Counted from the first letter of the stretch, positions 1-6,546 are shown. The stretch: 7,139 bases of DNA from UBA509 sp038729325 (GCA_038729325.1 JAVYSG010000062.1:1-7139); one strand, 5' to 3'. Notes: generated by a model from the letters alone, not told the origin. A program made the numbers and translations.

Positions 1-141
1 ATTTACGAGAAGCCTGATGAAAGTTCTGTGGAATCATCTCTGTCCTCTCTCCATGATGATATTAACCAGAACGATTTCAACCTGACGCTTTCGCAGATAT
101 TACTTGATGCACTGATGGCTTCTGCAGCAAAGGATGAATGA
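1..141 (+). CDS. C-terminal fragment of an unrecognised protein
   Basis: Frame 1 is open from the window edge to a TGA at 139-141 and gives the last 46 residues of a protein whose start lies outside the window. The other two plus-strand frames are closed within this stretch. The visible part is acidic and polar (Asp/Glu/Ser/Asn-rich, no Cys). It ends in a segment that looks like an amphipathic helix (LTLSQILLDALMASAAKDE). There is no transmembrane segment and no motif that I can tie to a family, so no function is offered. The tail suggests a soluble cytoplasmic protein, unlike the secreted and membrane proteins that fill the rest of the window. Some 328 bases and a separate promoter lie between it and the next gene, so the two are probably not one transcription unit. 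Confidence 0.65.
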   Translation: MYEKPDESSVESSLSSLHDDINQNDFNLTLSQILLDALMASAAKDE

Positions 142-194
142 AAACATGGTCTGTTGAACTTGAATTGTTAAGTCAGTTACTGGCACGTTTACGG

Positions 195-259
195 GGTTTG
201 TTTCCGTTCAATACTCCCAGCGTTTGCGGACCATGATTCAGGATCCGCAGTATCAAACC
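195..259 (+). other. Nested inverted-repeat structure in the intergenic region
   Basis: Three helices stack on one continuous 3' arm. The inner stem is TGCGGACC (225-232) with GGATCCGCA (241-249), eight pairs with one bulged A and the 8-nt loop ATGATTCA. Next is ATAC (211-214) with GTAT (250-253). The outer stem is GGTTTG (195-200) with CAAACC (254-259). The 3' arm is paired without a gap from 241 to 259, while the 5' arm carries two 10-nt internal loops (201-210 and 215-224). This is more order than expected from a chance hairpin and would suit a structured RNA element or the 3' UTR of the gene ending at 141. It could equally be a DNA-level site. No known RNA family is recognised. Confidence 0.4.
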
Positions 260-262
260 AAT

Positions 263-277
263 GTGAAGAGCTTTCAC
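263..277 (+). other. Small hairpin next to the nested structure
   Basis: GTGAA (263-267) and TTCAC (273-277) form a perfect 5-bp stem with a 5-nt loop. It starts three bases after the end of the larger structure at 195-259. Alone it is close to chance. It is listed because it may be part of the same RNA element. Confidence 0.25.
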
Positions 278-290
278 TGAGAGATTAACA

Positions 291-317
291 AAAATTGTCA
301 AATTTTGATTGATTTTT
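291..317 (+). terminator. Possible terminator: A/T hairpin followed by a T run
   Basis: AAAATT (291-296) pairs perfectly with AATTTT (301-306) around the loop GTCA. Six bases later comes a run of five T (313-317). Archaeal termination mainly needs the T run, so this could end a transcript from the gene that stops at 141, or a small RNA covering 195-290. The stem has only A-U pairs and lies 150 bases after the stop codon, so the call is weak. Confidence 0.3.
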
Positions 318-458
318 CGGGAGAAATGTGGATTGTTTGAGGACGATGTGAATTACTTTCTGGAATAATCGGTCATGATATATCCCACATCCATGTATGA
401 TACTCCTCATCCGGGAGGTTCATAATTAAAGCAGACTAAGTTTACCTACACAAAGGTA

Positions 459-468
459 TTTTTATAAA
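459..468 (+). promoter_or_regulatory. TATA box of the giant surface-protein gene
   Basis: TTTTTATAAA is a strong archaeal TATA match. It is preceded by the purine-rich stretch AAAGG (452-456), which could act as BRE. The box centre is about 24-26 bp upstream of the in-frame TTG at 488, the usual distance from TATA to transcription start, but it touches the ATG at 470. Transcription would therefore begin near 488 and the mRNA would be leaderless. The 5-bp inverted repeat TACCT (443-447) / AGGTA (454-458) overlaps the BRE region and could be an operator half-site pair, though it is short. Confidence 0.7.
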
Positions 469-469
469 C

Positions 470-3400
470 ATGCTATTTGGAATTCCGTTGGCACGATTCA
501 AAAGGGGTCTTGTAATCATTATTTCTATCATTATGATAGGCTCTGCCATAACTATTGCAGCTGGCAATGCCTCAGGTCATGCTGCAGAATCAGCCAGACA
601 CATGCATCTTTCCAATTATATATCCAGCGTGAAATCTGCTACTTCTGAGGCTTCTCACAGCCGTGAATTATCGCAGGTATCTGGCATTCAGCCCTTTGTA
701 CCGGATACTACCTTAACTTTTATGGAGGATGGACTGCCAACAGGTACACTGTGGTCAGTTTTAATTGATAATAACACATTTACGACGGCGAATTCATCCC
801 TATCGCTTACAGCACCACCTGGGGTTTACAGTTATACCATAACAAACTCCCTGAATTTCTTCTCACCAGATTCCTCGGGCACCATAAACGATTCTCATCC
901 AGACGAGGTAGTTCATTTTTACGGATATCTGCATGAACCAGGTTATATCAACGCTTCCAGCGGGAGTTTTTCCTCAGGCAATGGCTCTTTAAACGATAAT
1001 GCCATCATTCCTTACGGCATTTTTGACAATTATTCAAAGTCACTCGTTATTGCATCTTACTGGAACGACAGCATTATTCTTCTTAATTCCAGCAATTATC
1101 ATGTTACAGGCTATTTAAGTCTTGAATCTGGCCCTGGTGGACTTGCTGCGAATCCAGATGGAACAATTTATGCAACAACTGAAAACCAGCTCATAGTTAT
1201 ATCTAAAACCATGCAGATTGCTGAGACTGTGAATTTACCCACAGACAGCGTTACTTCAGTTTCGTATAATCAGTACTCAGGACTGATATTTGTTGGCACA
1301 TATTCCAATGGCACATATGCTTTTAGTTCTGACACAATGAACCAGGTTGCGCATTTTCCTTCACTTGATGTTCTCAGTTCTCAGGGAATTGCAACTGACA
1401 GTTCAAATCACATGACGGTTGCAGCCGACAGTCTTAACAACAGCGTCTGGTTCATTGACGGCACATCAGTCTACAGGTACTGGTCAATTCCATCTATTCC
1501 CATTTCTGTCCTCCCCCAGAGCTCTTCGGACAGCATTCTTGTTTCAACCTATCCCAATGATAATATTTCTCTTTTTTCCCTGAACATTTCCACTGGAATT
1601 GTAAATTCGATACCAACAGGCGGGTGGTCTCTTGCAATTGCATACGATGGCCAGACTGATAGTGCCTTCGTTTCAACCGTTTCAGGAAATGGAATAGCAG
1701 CTATCAATTCACAGCAAACCTCTCAGATTTTATTTTTCAATACCAGTTATGAGCCATATTTTATTATCTTTGATCCTTCCGTCAATTCAATAATTTCCGG
1801 AGGTATTTACTCTGCAAGTCTATCTGTCTTCAACTTCTCGCTGGTGCCCGTTAAGGTTAATTTCACAGAGACAGGACTTGAAAAAGGCACGAGATGGGGA
1901 GTAAAAATAGATAATTATTCCTCTATTACGAGCAACAATTTTCTTTCAATCACTGCAATTCCTGGTAAACTGAACTACACCGTGATAATTCCCTCAGGCT
2001 ATTCTGCAAGTGTCACAGGGGAGGCATATGTTGGAGGAAAAATTACCAACATTGACATAATCTTCCACAGGCTTTATTCTGTTAAGTTTCAGGAAATTGG
2101 TCTTCCCGCTGGCACAGACTGGGGCTTGACTTTGAACGGCACTTCTTATTTTACCACTCAGAGCTCCCTGTCCAAAAACTTGACTGCAGGTTACTATAGT
2201 TATTCTGTCGGTGCTGATTCTGGATACAGAGCAGCTCTTTCCAGCGGATACTTTGAAGTCAACGGGAATCTCACAGTCAACGTTACATTTTCCAGCTTGG
2301 TATATGGCGTAGTTTTCATCTCGCATGGTCTGCCGGAGGGAAAATTTTGGAGAATAGATATATTAAACAGATTTTTTACATCGTGCAACTCAACTATTTT
2401 TATTAATACAACAGAGGGGTTGCTTAACTTTTCTGTCAGTCCAGTTCCCGGCTTCGTACCTGATATCCGTGAAGGCGAAGTGAACGTGCTGGCAAACAAT
2501 ACAGTATTTAACATATACTGGAAGCCATATCTTTACAGTGTCCGGATTGAGGAATCGGGATTGCCTCAGAATTACCTCTGGGGTGTTACAGCGGGCGGTA
2601 TACGCGAGACCACTTTGGCATCCAGCCTAGTAATCGGACAACCAAACGGAACGTTTGTCCTTTATCCTTTTACTGTCTCGGGGGATTATTCCGCCAATCC
2701 AGTTGATATAACGGTCAATGGAACAGGGATAAACCTGAGCATAAGTTTCTCCCCGGTTAAATTTAATGTAATCTTTATACGGAGTAATCCTGACCCTGAA
2801 ATTCAATGGTATGTAAACCTCTCCAATGGATTCAAGTCCGGCCCAATAAATGGAAATTATTACACCTTTAACCTGATGAATGGAACATATTCATATGATG
2901 TGGCCTCTTCGGACAGGATATTCAAACCTTCACCATCTTCTGGAACATTCTCAGTAAGCGGCGCTACTGTTTCAGTTAACATATCTTTTGTCGAGCTTAA
3001 GTATACTGTAACGGTCAAACAGTCAGGTCTTCCACAGGGGACGGAATGGTATCTTAACCTCAGCAACGGGGATAAGTTTTCAACTATTTCTGATGCCATT
3101 ACATTTTCAGAACCAAACGGAACCTATTTCTATAATGTTGCCACATCCAACAGGATCTATGAGCCTTCAGTTCATTCAGGATATATTTCAGTAAACGGCA
3201 GATCCGTAACAGTCAGTGTGCTTTTTCAGAAAGTGACATATACCGTGGATTTTCTTGAGAAAAGCCTTCCGGATGGGATAAACTGGTACGTCAACATAAG
3301 TGGACTTCCGTCATCCGGGAAGATCGTATCCGGATCTTATCAGGTCAACCTGTCTAATGGTACCTATTCTTACACGATCGCAACTGCGAATAAAATTTAC

Positions 3401-4981
3401 GCGCCGGTACATTCTTCAGGTACCTTTACGGTCAGTGGATCAGATGTATCAAATGTAATTTCATTTTCAGAGGTCACATATGATGTAACATTCTACTCGT
3501 CGGGTTTGCCGGCTGGAACAGTCTGGTATGTAAACATAAGCAGGGGTATCAGCTCCGGCCCCATATCTGGAAACTCTTATTCCCTTGATCTTCCAAACGG
3601 AACCTACGGTTTCAGTGTGGCTTCATCAGATTCTGAGTATATGCCATTATTTTCAGCCGGATCACTTGTTGTTAACGGCCATCCAGTTAGGCAGGATGTA
3701 AGTTTTGCAATGGTAAATTACAGTGTAACAATCAATGTAATGAACCTTACCCGTGGTATTACCTGGTCTCTGTATGTTAATGGCATTCTGAATGCCACTG
3801 GTATTCATTCAGGAACATATTCATTACTGCTTCCAAATGGAACATATTCATTTGCCTTAAGAGCATCCAGCCCCAATTATTTCCCGGCACATCTGGTAGT
3901 CGTAATCCATGGTAAGGATATTTCAGTCAACACCGAATTCAAGCCAGTCCTGTTTAACATTACATTCAGCATTGCATACCCGCCTGATGTTGAAAGCTGG
4001 ATACTGAACATAGCCGGAAGCAGCTATCATATTAATGGTAATTCCACAGTCATTTCTTTGCAGAACGGTACATATAATTTCCGCATCGCAGGTATTCCGG
4101 GCGTTAAGGTATATACATCGCAGATAGAAGTTTCCGGGAAAAATATTACAGTCAAGGTCACCTTAACAAAGAACATCTATCCTGTGGTGTTCAGGACCAA
4201 TCTCAAGCAGGGAGTGGAATGGCAGATATATCTTTCTGACGGGCTGAATTTTTCATCCAGCAGCAAATCCATAATGGTTGACCTGCCAGATGGGCATTAT
4301 GTGTATAATGTTGTTGCTTTTGGTTTTTATAATGTGACCGGATCATTCAATGTTACTTCCCACAGGCTTGAAATCCCGATCCATTTCATAAGAATAAAAG
4401 AAAATGTAATATTTCGGGAGAACGGTCTGAAACCTGGAACAGAATGGGAAATAAGTTTGAAGGGGTATCATAATTTAACTTCTCAAGGGAAATTTATTAC
4501 CCTGGAGCTTCCGGATGGCACATATACATTTACAGTTGGGAACGTATCAGGATACAGTGTTTTGTATGATGGTAATTTCTCCGTGGATGACCATGCTGTC
4601 CATATAAGCATTAAATTTATTCCGTTGAAACCTACCAATTACGCAGTTTCATTCATAACATTTGTTCCGCCCGGTACAGATTTGCAGATACTTGTAAACA
4701 ATTTTAGTGTCAGCGGAAATGTGGTAAATCTCTCAAATGGTACATATAATCTTACAGTGCTCGCATCAGTGGGAAAGTTCACAATATTTCAAACTTTTGA
4801 GTTAATGATAAACAACAGTGCCGAGAATGTTTTTATTGTAATCACTCCAGTTATAATCTGGATAATGGAAGTCCCAGATCTGTCCGGCTCTTCCATAACA
4901 CTTTTATTGCCGCACTATCTGCCTGTAAGGGCAAATTTACCTGGATTATATTTTCCGGTGAATCAGTTTAATCAGTACTGA
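470..4981 (+). CDS. Giant secreted surface protein: GLP-type beta-repeats with an inserted beta-propeller
   Basis: This is a 1503-residue exported protein, probably displayed on the cell surface as a stalk, adhesin or coat component. Its ligand and exact role are unknown. Residues 13-31 form a hydrophobic signal or anchor segment after basic residues (RFKR). Residues 81-153 are a first repeat with the motif GLPTGTLW. Residues 178-460 look like a propeller of about seven 40-residue blades of the YVTN/NHL type. Residues 461-1460 are 13 repeats of 71-80 residues, each opening with a strand, then GLPxGTxW or a derivative, and later an NGTY turn. The protein is full of N-x-S/T sequons and seems to have one Cys (639). 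No protease motif or clear C-terminal anchor is seen, although 1453-1468 is hydrophobic. Coordinates follow the longest ATG frame. The TATA box position favours the TTG at 488, which gives the tidier signal peptide MARFKRGLV. There is no Shine-Dalgarno site at either start. Confidence 0.96.
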   Translation: MLFGIPLARFKRGLVIIISIIMIGSAITIAAGNASGHAAESARHMHLSNYISSVKSATSEASHSRELSQVSGIQPFVPDTTLTFMEDGLPTGTLWSVLIDNNTFTTANSSLSLTAPPGVYSYTITNSLNFFSPDSSGTINDSHPDEVVHFYGYLHEPGYINASSGSFSSGNGSLNDNAIIPYGIFDNYSKSLVIASYWNDSIILLNSSNYHVTGYLSLESGPGGLAANPDGTIYATTENQLIVISKTMQIAETVNLPTDSVTSVSYNQYSGLIFVGTYSNGTYAFSSDTMNQVAHFPSLDVLSSQGIATDSSNHMTVAADSLNNSVWFIDGTSVYRYWSIPSIPISVLPQSSSDSILVSTYPNDNISLFSLNISTGIVNSIPTGGWSLAIAYDGQTDSAFVSTVSGNGIAAINSQQTSQILFFNTSYEPYFIIFDPSVNSIISGGIYSASLSVFNFSLVPVKVNFTETGLEKGTRWGVKIDNYSSITSNNFLSITAIPGKLNYTVIIPSGYSASVTGEAYVGGKITNIDIIFHRLYSVKFQEIGLPAGTDWGLTLNGTSYFTTQSSLSKNLTAGYYSYSVGADSGYRAALSSGYFEVNGNLTVNVTFSSLVYGVVFISHGLPEGKFWRIDILNRFFTSCNSTIFINTTEGLLNFSVSPVPGFVPDIREGEVNVLANNTVFNIYWKPYLYSVRIEESGLPQNYLWGVTAGGIRETTLASSLVIGQPNGTFVLYPFTVSGDYSANPVDITVNGTGINLSISFSPVKFNVIFIRSNPDPEIQWYVNLSNGFKSGPINGNYYTFNLMNGTYSYDVASSDRIFKPSPSSGTFSVSGATVSVNISFVELKYTVTVKQSGLPQGTEWYLNLSNGDKFSTISDAITFSEPNGTYFYNVATSNRIYEPSVHSGYISVNGRSVTVSVLFQKVTYTVDFLEKSLPDGINWYVNISGLPSSGKIVSGSYQVNLSNGTYSYTIATANKIYAPVHSSGTFTVSGSDVSNVISFSEVTYDVTFYSSGLPAGTVWYVNISRGISSGPISGNSYSLDLPNGTYGFSVASSDSEYMPLFSAGSLVVNGHPVRQDVSFAMVNYSVTINVMNLTRGITWSLYVNGILNATGIHSGTYSLLLPNGTYSFALRASSPNYFPAHLVVVIHGKDISVNTEFKPVLFNITFSIAYPPDVESWILNIAGSSYHINGNSTVISLQNGTYNFRIAGIPGVKVYTSQIEVSGKNITVKVTLTKNIYPVVFRTNLKQGVEWQIYLSDGLNFSSSSKSIMVDLPDGHYVYNVVAFGFYNVTGSFNVTSHRLEIPIHFIRIKENVIFRENGLKPGTEWEISLKGYHNLTSQGKFITLELPDGTYTFTVGNVSGYSVLYDGNFSVDDHAVHISIKFIPLKPTNYAVSFITFVPPGTDLQILVNNFSVSGNVVNLSNGTYNLTVLASVGKFTIFQTFELMINNSAENVFIVITPVIIWIMEVPDLSGSSITLLLPHYLPVRANLPGLYFPVNQFNQY
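710..928 (+). repeat. First GLP-type repeat unit, separated from the rest by the propeller
   Basis: Residues 81-153 have the full repeat pattern: a strand, then GLPTGTLW with Trp95, a polar middle, the turn PPGVYSYTI and a closing strand ending in VVHFYGYL. It is the only unit before the propeller. It belongs to the subgroup with a plain Gly turn, like the first units after the propeller, and not to the NGTY subgroup. Confidence 0.8.
1001..1849 (+). other. Beta-propeller domain within the giant surface protein
   Basis: Residues 178-460 lack the GLP motif. They follow a period of about 40 residues in which a hydrophobic strand pair is followed by a turn rich in Asp, Asn and Gly. Examples are the segments around SLVIASYWNDSIILLN, GTIYATTENQLIVIS, GLIFVGTYSNGTYAFS, MTVAADSLNNSVWFID and DSILVSTYPNDNISLFSLN. 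Such 'value plus label' strands are typical of YVTN/NHL/YncE-like propellers in archaeal surface proteins. About seven blades fit the length. The fold is inferred from the pattern, and exact blade edges are approximate. Confidence 0.65.
1850..4849 (+). repeat. Tandem array of 13 GLP-type beta-repeats (71-80 residues each)
   Basis: Units begin near residues 461, 537, 612, 689, 765, 845, 924, 1004, 1084, 1161, 1237, 1311 and 1390. Each has a Trp about 15 residues in (476, 551, 627, 704, 780, 860, 939, 1019, 1099, 1177, 1251, 1326), except the last unit, which has Leu1405 there. GLP is kept in most units but lost in the unit at 765 and in the units from 1084 on, apart from GLKPGTEW at 1319. The later turn is plain Gly in the early units and NGTY or DGTY in the units from 689 on, so in those units the turn usually is itself a glycosylation sequon. 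The units are probably Ig-like beta-sandwiches stacked into a rod. Confidence 0.85.
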
Positions 4982-5048
4982 ATACGATAGTTGGACGATA
5001 CGCATATAATCAATTTGTTGAGTGCACGCCCTTAAATCTGCAAAAAGG
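4982..5048. other. Short spacer between convergent genes
   Basis: These 67 bases separate the stop of the surface-protein gene from the stop of the minus-strand operon. They hold two copies of ACGATA (4984-4989 and 4995-5000), a GTGCAC palindrome (5022-5027) and one A run that serves as a T run on the minus strand. No gene or convincing plus-strand terminator is visible. Confidence 0.6.
5042..5046 (-). terminator. T-run terminator of the minus-strand operon
   Basis: Read on the minus strand, the membrane-protein gene ends in TGA (5051-5049), and after two bases comes TTTTT (5046-5042). Archaeal RNA polymerase terminates at such runs without a hairpin. Five T is the minimum for a weak signal, so read-through toward the convergent gene is possible. 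Confidence 0.4.
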
Positions 5049-5897
5049 TCACAATGTGCTGAGAACGTTAGTCAGTATGATTGCGAATATGAATACGTAA
5101 GCAATTAAAGTGAAAGCAAAAGAAGCCCTGTAAATTGTAGACCGGTTTCTCAGTTGAGGCATTATTATTCCTATGGCCAGAAAGAGCGCAAGAAGTGTAA
5201 CATATACAATTATTTTTCCATACAGATCATATGTGCCGAACCATGACATGGAAGGTGCTAAGAGTGATAATGTAAATATTATTGTAATGCCAGCCTCAAC
5301 GGCAAGTATCATCTTTTTCACCGTACCAAACATAAAATACATCAAAGAGACAATGGACTCAAAGATAGATACTGAGAGAACAACTGCCACAACGATATTT
5401 CCCGTCACTCCAAGATGTGGCAGAAATATGTGTATATCACGATACGGTGTGATGAGAAAAAGTGTTCCCGCCCATATTATTACAGAGAAAAAAATCCGGT
5501 ATACGTCAAATAATGCCCTGTTATATATCACATCTTTATTTCTGGGAAGAGGTGTGCTTGCCTTCCATAAATCCGGCCGGAATGTTCCGCATGTGTATAA
5601 ATAGAGAAGTGAAACAAAAGGCGGAAAACCGAATGATCTGTTACGGTATAATACGCTCATTCCTGGCCCCGAAGGTGGAAATAAAATGATTCTTTCATGT
5701 AATGTGTGTGAATCCGCATAGAATGGAGATTTGAATTCTGATTCGCCAATTTTGATGATTCTTATTGGAGTTGGACTTATGTGCTGTGCCCGTGAAAACC
5801 TGCGTCCCAGATACAGAAATACTGAAAGGGCTATGGCTGTAGATACTATATATTGGGGTATAAAATTTAGAAAATTTTGAAGGTAATATACAGCCAT
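5049..5897 (-). CDS. Six-helix integral membrane protein, function unknown
   Basis: This is the last gene of the operon and encodes 282 residues. Hydrophobic segments lie near residues 13-31, 131-150, 164-190, 195-217, 226-246 and 258-279. A long polar, basic loop (32-130) with a moderately hydrophobic patch (89-104) follows the first helix. Arg/Lys cluster in the loops after helices 1, 3 and 5, so the positive-inside rule predicts an outer N-terminus, a large cytoplasmic loop and an outer C-terminus. I see no signal-peptidase Ser/Lys pair, sortase Cys, nucleotide-binding loop or transporter motif, and do not recognise the family. It starts 12 nt after the second secreted-protein gene and is probably co-transcribed, which suggests a role in anchoring, exporting or modifying those proteins. 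No other ATG, GTG or TTG precedes helix 1 in frame, so the start is secure despite a Shine-Dalgarno site only two bases away. Confidence 0.92.
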   Translation of the reverse strand: MAVYYLQNFLNFIPQYIVSTAIALSVFLYLGRRFSRAQHISPTPIRIIKIGESEFKSPFYADSHTLHERIILFPPSGPGMSVLYRNRSFGFPPFVSLLYLYTCGTFRPDLWKASTPLPRNKDVIYNRALFDVYRIFFSVIIWAGTLFLITPYRDIHIFLPHLGVTGNIVVAVVLSVSIFESIVSLMYFMFGTVKKMILAVEAGITIIFTLSLLAPSMSWFGTYDLYGKIIVYVTLLALFLAIGIIMPQLRNRSTIYRASFAFTLIAYVFIFAIILTNVLSTL

Positions 5898-5898
5898 G

Positions 5899-5906
5899 TC
5901 TCCTTT
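5899..5906 (-). promoter_or_regulatory. Ribosome binding site of the membrane-protein gene, unusually close to the start
   Basis: On the minus strand AAAGGAGA (5906-5899) is followed by one base and then the ATG. The GGAG core is thus only two bases from the start codon, where 5-9 is usual. Translation may be inefficient or partly depend on ribosomes finishing the upstream gene, whose stop is 12 nt away. Confidence 0.6.
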
Positions 5907-5909
5907 CCG

Positions 5910-6527
5910 TCAGTAAAATATCCCGTATTCATTTGTGGTGGATAGCTCATAGCTGGAACCAACATACGAAATACCATCATTACCAACATAATACGGTAGC
6001 GCAATTTTCAAAGATGTGAGGCTGCTTTCCGCACTGCTATTCATTATGATCTTCTCCCCTATGGATATTTTTTCATGAGGCTGTATCGTTATGGAGTAAT
6101 TATGAACTGAAGATATATTGCCGCTGTAGAAGGAAAGATTGAGAAGCGTATTATAAGCAGAATTCTGTGAAATGGCATATATCACAATCCGTGCCACGTG
6201 ATCTCCCACGGAATCGCTCATTGCTATTGCAGTAAGATTTATTGGATATAAAGAACCGTCAGAAAAATATGCCAGGTTGCTCGCGTTGACAACTGTAACA
6301 TGGTTTGAAGTGAAAACTACGCGATATGAACTGTTATAGGCATTCATGGAAGAACTGCTTATTGCAGTGTCATTTCCGGCAACAAGTCTTATGACTGGAT
6401 GAACTGGCACTGTATTCACATTATACTGATTGTCAACAGCAACAGCTGCATATGATGCAGAAGCCATGGTGACAAGAGTCACACAGACTGCAATCAACAA
6501 TGAGAATTTCAACCTGCCAGCTTTCAT
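5910..6527 (-). CDS. Secreted Ser/Asn-rich protein, second of a paralogous pair; possible filament subunit
   Basis: This gene encodes 205 residues. A basic start (MKAGRLK) and a hydrophobic core (8-21) lead to ASASYAA, a good Sec signal-peptidase site near residues 27-28. The mature chain begins AVAVDNQYNVNTVPVHPVIRLVAG, an alternating strand with a Pro-x-His-Pro turn, then a beta-rich body with about eight N-x-S/T sequons. The only Cys (15) lies in the signal peptide, and there is no C-terminal membrane anchor. The first secreted protein of the operon has the same layout, and the C-terminal pattern SITIQPHEKISIGEKI then SSAESSLTSLKIAL matches its HLTAPGDALYISIKV then SSSSAEFSLEL, so I infer an old tandem duplication. 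TasA-like archaeal thread and bundling-pilus subunits share this size and layout, but that identity is inference. The ATG has a well-placed Shine-Dalgarno site in the 12-nt gap. An exported soluble or S-layer-associated protein is the main alternative. Confidence 0.93.
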   Translation of the reverse strand: MKAGRLKFSLLIAVCVTLVTMASASYAAVAVDNQYNVNTVPVHPVIRLVAGNDTAISSSSMNAYNSSYRVVFTSNHVTVVNASNLAYFSDGSLYPINLTAIAMSDSVGDHVARIVIYAISQNSAYNTLLNLSFYSGNISSVHNYSITIQPHEKISIGEKIIMNSSAESSLTSLKIALPYYVGNDGISYVGSSYELSTTNEYGIFY

Positions 6528-6536
6528 GAAATGTTT

Positions 6537-6546
6537 ACCTCACTCC
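6537..6546 (-). promoter_or_regulatory. Ribosome binding site of the second secreted-protein gene, overlapping the upstream stop
   Basis: On the minus strand GGAGTGAGGT (6546-6537) contains GGAG and GAGGT in tandem. The TGA inside it (6542-6540) is the stop codon of the upstream gene. GAGGT lies nine bases before the ATG at 6527, a normal spacing. The overlap of stop and binding site points to coupled translation of the two secreted proteins. Confidence 0.7.

Noticed and set aside
414..419. GGAGGT, a perfect Shine-Dalgarno-like sequence
   Set aside because: No start codon follows within a useful distance. The next ATG is about 50 bases away and is served by a TATA box, so no hidden small gene is supported.
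142..469. Insertion-sequence remnant or hidden small gene in the large gap
   Set aside because: All frames on both strands are broken by frequent stops. There are no terminal inverted repeats with target duplications, and nothing resembles a transposase fragment.
1994..2514. Two overlapping minus-strand open frames inside the giant gene
   Set aside because: They are antisense to well-conserved repeat units, are rich in Cys and Arg unlike the real proteins, and show no start signals.
1850..4849. Regularly spaced repeats considered as a CRISPR array
   Set aside because: The period is about 225-240 bases, the similarity is at protein level within one open frame, and there are no short identical direct repeats with unique spacers.
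470..4981. Thermopsin-type protease as identity of the giant protein
   Set aside because: The GLPxGTxW repeats do occur in tails of thermopsin-like proteins, but no peptidase domain is visible here. The only other domain looks like a beta-propeller.
5173..5604. A 143-codon plus-strand open frame
   Set aside because: It lies wholly inside the membrane-protein gene on the other strand. That gene has a coherent helix pattern and operon context, while this frame has a scrambled composition and no promoter or binding site.
5049..5897. SipW-like signal peptidase, the usual partner of TasA filaments
   Set aside because: The protein has six hydrophobic helices and no recognisable catalytic Ser with Lys or His in the expected signal-peptidase arrangement.
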